Source: JABDMH01 sp965223165
GTDB taxonomy: Bacteria > Bacteroidota > Bacteroidia > Chitinophagales > Saprospiraceae
Assembly (NCBI GenBank): GCA_965223165.1
Contig: CBDCVQ010000014.1
Span: 248,001-312,000 of the forward strand
Length of the DNA stretch: 64,000 nt
Direction of reading: 5' to 3'
Below are positions 61,117 to 64,000 of this stretch, one piece after another; the first letter of the stretch is position 1, and every line of letters begins with the position of its first letter. The notes beneath the pieces are model-generated. The model was not told where the DNA came from. It did no database searches and was given only the letters and a program-made list of their open reading frames with translations. A program made the position numbers and the translations under genes.

Positions 61117-62565
61117 ATGGGCCCACGGATGATAGCGGCGGATTTTCGCGAAACACGAAGAGATTTCCTCCGGAAGACAGCCTCCGGCCTGGGATCTATT
61201 GCCCTCGGTACGCTACTAGGCGATCCACTTTCAGCCGCCACCCTGCCCAGGAGCACCTGGGCTCGAGGGCCGGAAGGGCCAGCACCCAAAGCACGCCGGG
61301 TCATCTACCTCTTTCAGAGCGGAGCTCCTTCACAGCTCGAAACCTTCGACTACAAGCCCGGCCTGGAAAAGTGGCATGGCCAGGAGATCCCTTCGTCATT
61401 GCAGGGTACGCAACGCAACTCTGGTATGGTCACGGCGCAGTCGACCTTCCCCCTGGTACAGTCTATATTCGGCTTTCAGCGCTATGGGGAGTCGGGGGCT
61501 TGGGTGAGCGATCTACTGCCGCATACCGGCGCCATGGTGGACGATCTTTGCTTTGTGCGATCGATGTACACCGAGGCGATCAATCATGAGCCGGCGGTGA
61601 TCTTCATGCAGACGGGTTCACAATTGGCCGGACGTCCCTCTATCGGTTCGTGGTTGAGTTATGGACTGGGGAGTGACAATCAGAATCTGCCTTGCTTTGT
61701 GGTCATGATCAGCAAAGGAGGGGCCGCTCAGCCGCTCAGCTCATCCTCTTGGGGCAATGGCTTCTTGCCCTCCCACCATCAGGGGGTCCAATTTCGGTCC
61801 GGCCGAGATCCCGTCTTGTATTTGAGCAATCCCTATGGGGTACATCGCAACGATCGTAGGCGCCAACTGGACTTGATCGAGGCATTAAATCGTCAGCAGA
61901 AGGAGCGATGGGGAGATCCTGCCATTGACTCCAAGATCAACCAGTACGAGATGGCCTTTCGGATGCAGGCATCGGTGCCTGACGTGGTCGACATTAGTCG
62001 TGAGCCGGATTATATCTATGACATGTACGGTCCCGACTCGAGGATACCGGGCACCTACGCTTATAACTGCCTGTTGGCAAGGAAGTTGGCCGAGCAGGAT
62101 GTTCGATTCATTCAACTTTATCACATGGGTTGGGATCACCATGGTGGGCTGCCGCGCGGCATGCGCAACCTGACCCGTCAGACCGACCAGCCATCTGCTG
62201 CGCTGGTCCAGGATCTAAAGCAGCGAGGGTTGCTGGACGACACGCTCATCATCTGGGGCGGGGAATTTGGCCGGACCAGCTTTTCGCAAGGTCGCCTGAC
62301 AAAGGACGACTATGGACGAGACCATCACCCGGGTTGCTTCACCATTTGGATGGCCGGAGGTGGTATCCGACCCGGCACCGTCTACGGAGAGACCGACGAA
62401 TTCAGCTACAACGTGGCGGCCAATGGCGTGCATGTCCATGACCTGCATGCGACCATGCTACACTTGCTGGGGATCGACCATGAGCAGCTCACTTTTAAAT
62501 ATCAGGGAAGGAGATTTCGGCTGACGGACGTACATGGCCATGTCGTTCAAGATCTGCTGGCCTAG
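61117..62565 (+). CDS. Tat-exported DUF1501 protein
   Basis: A 482-residue DUF1501 protein, a sulfatase/alkaline-phosphatase-like fold. The twin-arginine signal TRRDFLRKTASGLGSIALG is near residue 13. The fold shows FQSGAPSQLETFDYKPGLEKWHGQEIP, WGGEFGRTSFSQG and DDYGRDHHPGCFTIWMAGGGI, with His/Asp ligands as usual. It starts a few bases after (or overlapping) the PSD1 stop; ATGs at 61090 and 61129 are alternatives. The PSD1-DUF1501 pair is thought to act together outside the cytoplasm on complex polysaccharides, but this is not proven. Confidence 0.88.
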   Translation: MGPRMIAADFRETRRDFLRKTASGLGSIALGTLLGDPLSAATLPRSTWARGPEGPAPKARRVIYLFQSGAPSQLETFDYKPGLEKWHGQEIPSSLQGTQRNSGMVTAQSTFPLVQSIFGFQRYGESGAWVSDLLPHTGAMVDDLCFVRSMYTEAINHEPAVIFMQTGSQLAGRPSIGSWLSYGLGSDNQNLPCFVVMISKGGAAQPLSSSSWGNGFLPSHHQGVQFRSGRDPVLYLSNPYGVHRNDRRRQLDLIEALNRQQKERWGDPAIDSKINQYEMAFRMQASVPDVVDISREPDYIYDMYGPDSRIPGTYAYNCLLARKLAEQDVRFIQLYHMGWDHHGGLPRGMRNLTRQTDQPSAALVQDLKQRGLLDDTLIIWGGEFGRTSFSQGRLTKDDYGRDHHPGCFTIWMAGGGIRPGTVYGETDEFSYNVAANGVHVHDLHATMLHLLGIDHEQLTFKYQGRRFRLTDVHGHVVQDLLA

Positions 62566-62665
62566 GCAGAGACAAGGATCTTGGCAAGTGGAGATAACTA
62601 TCCGACCGGCCGATGCCGGGATGCCACGCTATTCTCCCGACCGCCTCCCCTGTACTCAAGGCACC

Positions 62666-63247
62666 TCACGGTCCTTGGAGGCCGTGTATCAGGAAATGAT
62701 AGATTTGACGCTCTAACTCCAGGGGATTGGTCTTTTTTGCCTTAGTCATCTGCTTGTTGAAGAGCCAACGAAGGGACGAAAGCACCAGATGTGTGGCCAG
62801 ATCCAGATCCATGTGCCGTAAGGTGCCCGCCTCCATACCTGACTTTAGGATCGCCGTGACCTTGCGTTCGTATTGGCTACGCTCTCGGGTGAAGCGGCTA
62901 AGCGAAGATCCTTTTAGATGCCGCCACTCGTTGACGAGCAAGGACAATTGGAGGGGTTGCTCGACCGACAAGCGTACGTTGAGTCGGACCAAGGCTCGGA
63001 TTTTTTCGTCGCTTGACAACTTGGCGGAGACGATGTCATCCATGCCCTCGTGAAACTGTCGAGAGATGTCAAAGAGGAATTTTTCTAACAGGGATTGCTT
63101 GGACTCTATGTAGTTGTAGAGATTGGCAACATCACAGTCCAACTCCGTGGCGATGTCGCGCATGGTGGTGGCTTTAAACCCCTTCTGATAGATCAGCTGC
63201 AGTGATCTGTCTAACACTTCCTGGTGCCTGCCTTGGTTTGTGGACAT
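62666..63247 (-). CDS. TetR/AcrR-family transcriptional regulator
   Basis: A 193-residue TetR-family regulator. The helix-turn-helix lies at residues about 27-50 (TTMRDIATELDCDVANLYNYIESK), in a typical TetR N-terminal domain (QEVLDRSLQLIYQKGFKATT). The rest is the helical ligand-binding part, with FLIHGLQGP at the end. The ATG ending at 63247 is chosen as the normal N-terminus; an upstream start adds a Pro/Gly-rich leader. It is divergent from the homogentisate dioxygenase gene, with a 16-bp palindrome between them, so control of aromatic amino-acid catabolism is likely. Confidence 0.88.
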   Translation of the reverse strand: MSTNQGRHQEVLDRSLQLIYQKGFKATTMRDIATELDCDVANLYNYIESKQSLLEKFLFDISRQFHEGMDDIVSAKLSSDEKIRALVRLNVRLSVEQPLQLSLLVNEWRHLKGSSLSRFTRERSQYERKVTAILKSGMEAGTLRHMDLDLATHLVLSSLRWLFNKQMTKAKKTNPLELERQIYHFLIHGLQGP

Positions 63248-63317
63248 GTATGATCGCAAATGGTCAATACTCCCGACGCCCCTCCCTGGGCAAGGAGGGC
63301 GCAACGGCAAGATAAAT

Positions 63318-63325
63318 TAAATTTG
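63318..63325 (+). promoter_or_regulatory. -7 promoter element for the homogentisate dioxygenase gene
   Basis: TAAATTTG matches TAnnTTTG, 48 bp before the hmgA start. No TTG at the right distance was found, so the match is partial. Confidence 0.35.
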
Positions 63326-63355
63326 ACAAGCTTAACAACAAATGTTTAATTTTAC

Positions 63356-63371
63356 ATCAACAATTGTTGAT
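63356..63371. promoter_or_regulatory. 16-bp perfect palindrome, candidate TetR operator
   Basis: ATCAACAATTGTTGAT is a perfect palindrome located between the divergent tetR and hmgA genes, 2 bp before the hmgA ATG. Palindromes of this size in such a position are typical TetR-family operators, so it may be the regulator's binding site. Confidence 0.55.
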
Positions 63372-63373
63372 TT

Positions 63374-64000
63374 ATGCCAATTTATCACAAACTAGGAGAG
63401 CTCCCTCAAAAAAGGCACGTCCAATTTCGCAAACCATCAGGGGCACTATACCATGAGCAACTGTTTGGGACGATCGGATTTGATGGGATGTCCTCCCTAT
63501 TGTATCACGTACACCGACCTACCCAGGTGGCTGCCGTGGGAGCCCCCGAGGATGTAACGCCCAAGATTGCGGTGGACAGAAATCTAAAATCCCTCAAGCT
63601 CATTGGTTTTGATATCCCTCCCGAAGATGATTTTCTTCGGAGCCGCCGGCCATTATTGGTCAACGCTGACGTGGTTATTGGCGTAGCGGCGCCGCGGACT
63701 TCGCTGCGGACCTACTTTTATAAGAATGCCGATGCAGATGAACTGCTGTTTATACACCGCGGGAGTGGCAAGCTTCGGACCATGCTGGGCAGCATCTCCT
63801 TTGAAGTAGGGGACTATCTGATCATTCCTCGAGGCATGATCTATCAGATCGATTTTGAAGGGGCGGACAATCGGATCTTCTACCTCGAATCCTTCCATCC
63901 CATTTATACGCCCAAACGATATCGCAACTGGTTTGGTCAACTGCTCGAGCATAGTCCGTTTTGCGAAAGAGATTACAAACTGCCCGCCGATCTTGAGACC
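63374..64000 (+). CDS. hmgA: homogentisate 1,2-dioxygenase, 3' partial
   Basis: The first 209 codons of homogentisate 1,2-dioxygenase, which opens the aromatic ring of homogentisate in tyrosine/phenylalanine catabolism. The gene runs off the right edge. Sequence features: MPIYHKLGELPQKRHVQFRKP, LFGTIGFDGMSSLLYHVHRPTQV, ADADELLFIHRGSGKLRTMLG and the cupin-type DYLIIPRGMIYQIDF; NRIFYLESFHPIYTPKRYRN. The Fe-binding His/Glu residues lie further downstream, outside the window. It is divergent from the tetR gene. Confidence 0.93.
   Translation, partial: MPIYHKLGELPQKRHVQFRKPSGALYHEQLFGTIGFDGMSSLLYHVHRPTQVAAVGAPEDVTPKIAVDRNLKSLKLIGFDIPPEDDFLRSRRPLLVNADVVIGVAAPRTSLRTYFYKNADADELLFIHRGSGKLRTMLGSISFEVGDYLIIPRGMIYQIDFEGADNRIFYLESFHPIYTPKRYRNWFGQLLEHSPFCERDYKLPADLET

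Overview
The window looks like chromosomal DNA of a free-living, probably marine member of the Bacteroidota, perhaps near Saprospiria. This is inferred from gene content. One protein ends in a gliding-motility/type IX secretion C-terminal domain (51327-52877), there is a TonB receptor with a carboxypeptidase-like N-terminus, lipoprotein signals are common, Shine-Dalgarno sites are rare, and several genes are preceded by the Bacteroidota -7 promoter element TAnnTTTG. No rRNA or tRNA gene was seen.

1-12.6 kb: the end of a TRAP transporter operon (dctP-Q-M), then a four-gene minus-strand operon of mostly exported proteins (HEAT/heme-binding propeller protein, sugar epimerase-like TIM barrel, cytochrome c/propeller protein, Tat-exported enolase-superfamily enzyme), an Ldh_2-type dehydrogenase and a DUF1080 protein. 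Together they suggest oxidation of a sugar or sugar acid outside the cytoplasm followed by uptake. 12.9-15.6 kb: a TonB receptor and a heavy-metal-binding (HMA) protein. 15.9-20.6 kb: a GHL10-type lipoprotein, an MFS exporter, a thioesterase and tryptophanase.

20.7-27.7 kb is a decaying, repeat-rich stretch. It holds a Fic pseudogene, a GyrI-like pseudogene and a frameshifted secreted protein among small intact genes. A REP-associated tyrosine transposase (RAYT) is flanked by REP-like hairpins and by about 2.3 kb of tandem hairpin units of about 200 bp, including an exact 407-bp tandem duplication. 27.7-31.3 kb: an operon with DHDPS/NAL-family, CoA-transferase, terpene-synthase-fold and DJ-1/PfpI proteins. 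32.0-39.3 kb: a class-I amidotransferase/ATP-grasp gene pair facing a glycogen operon (glgA, glgC, another ATP-grasp, a GT4 glycosyltransferase).

39.6-47.6 kb: a beta-helix/diheme cytochrome pair, leucyl aminopeptidase, an esterase, and an IS1182-like element inserted at CTAG exactly between two copies of a palindromic MITE-like repeat; two further copies lie elsewhere in the window. 48.4-51.3 kb: an array of 148-bp tandem repeats, one unit of which is split by a group II intron with its reverse transcriptase; the uninterrupted units show the empty site. 51.3-64 kb: the gliding-motility-type protein, an M29-peptidase-like lipoprotein lacking most metal ligands, a GNAT, a Gfo/Idh/MocA oxidoreductase, an M20 peptidase, a PSCyt/PSD1 plus DUF1501 pair best known from Planctomycetes, and a TetR gene divergent from homogentisate dioxygenase with a 16-bp palindrome between them.

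The most unusual content is the RAYT with its hairpin array, the nested mobile elements (IS in MITE pair, intron in tandem repeat), and the amidotransferase/ATP-grasp pair. All family names come from reading the translations; no database search was run.
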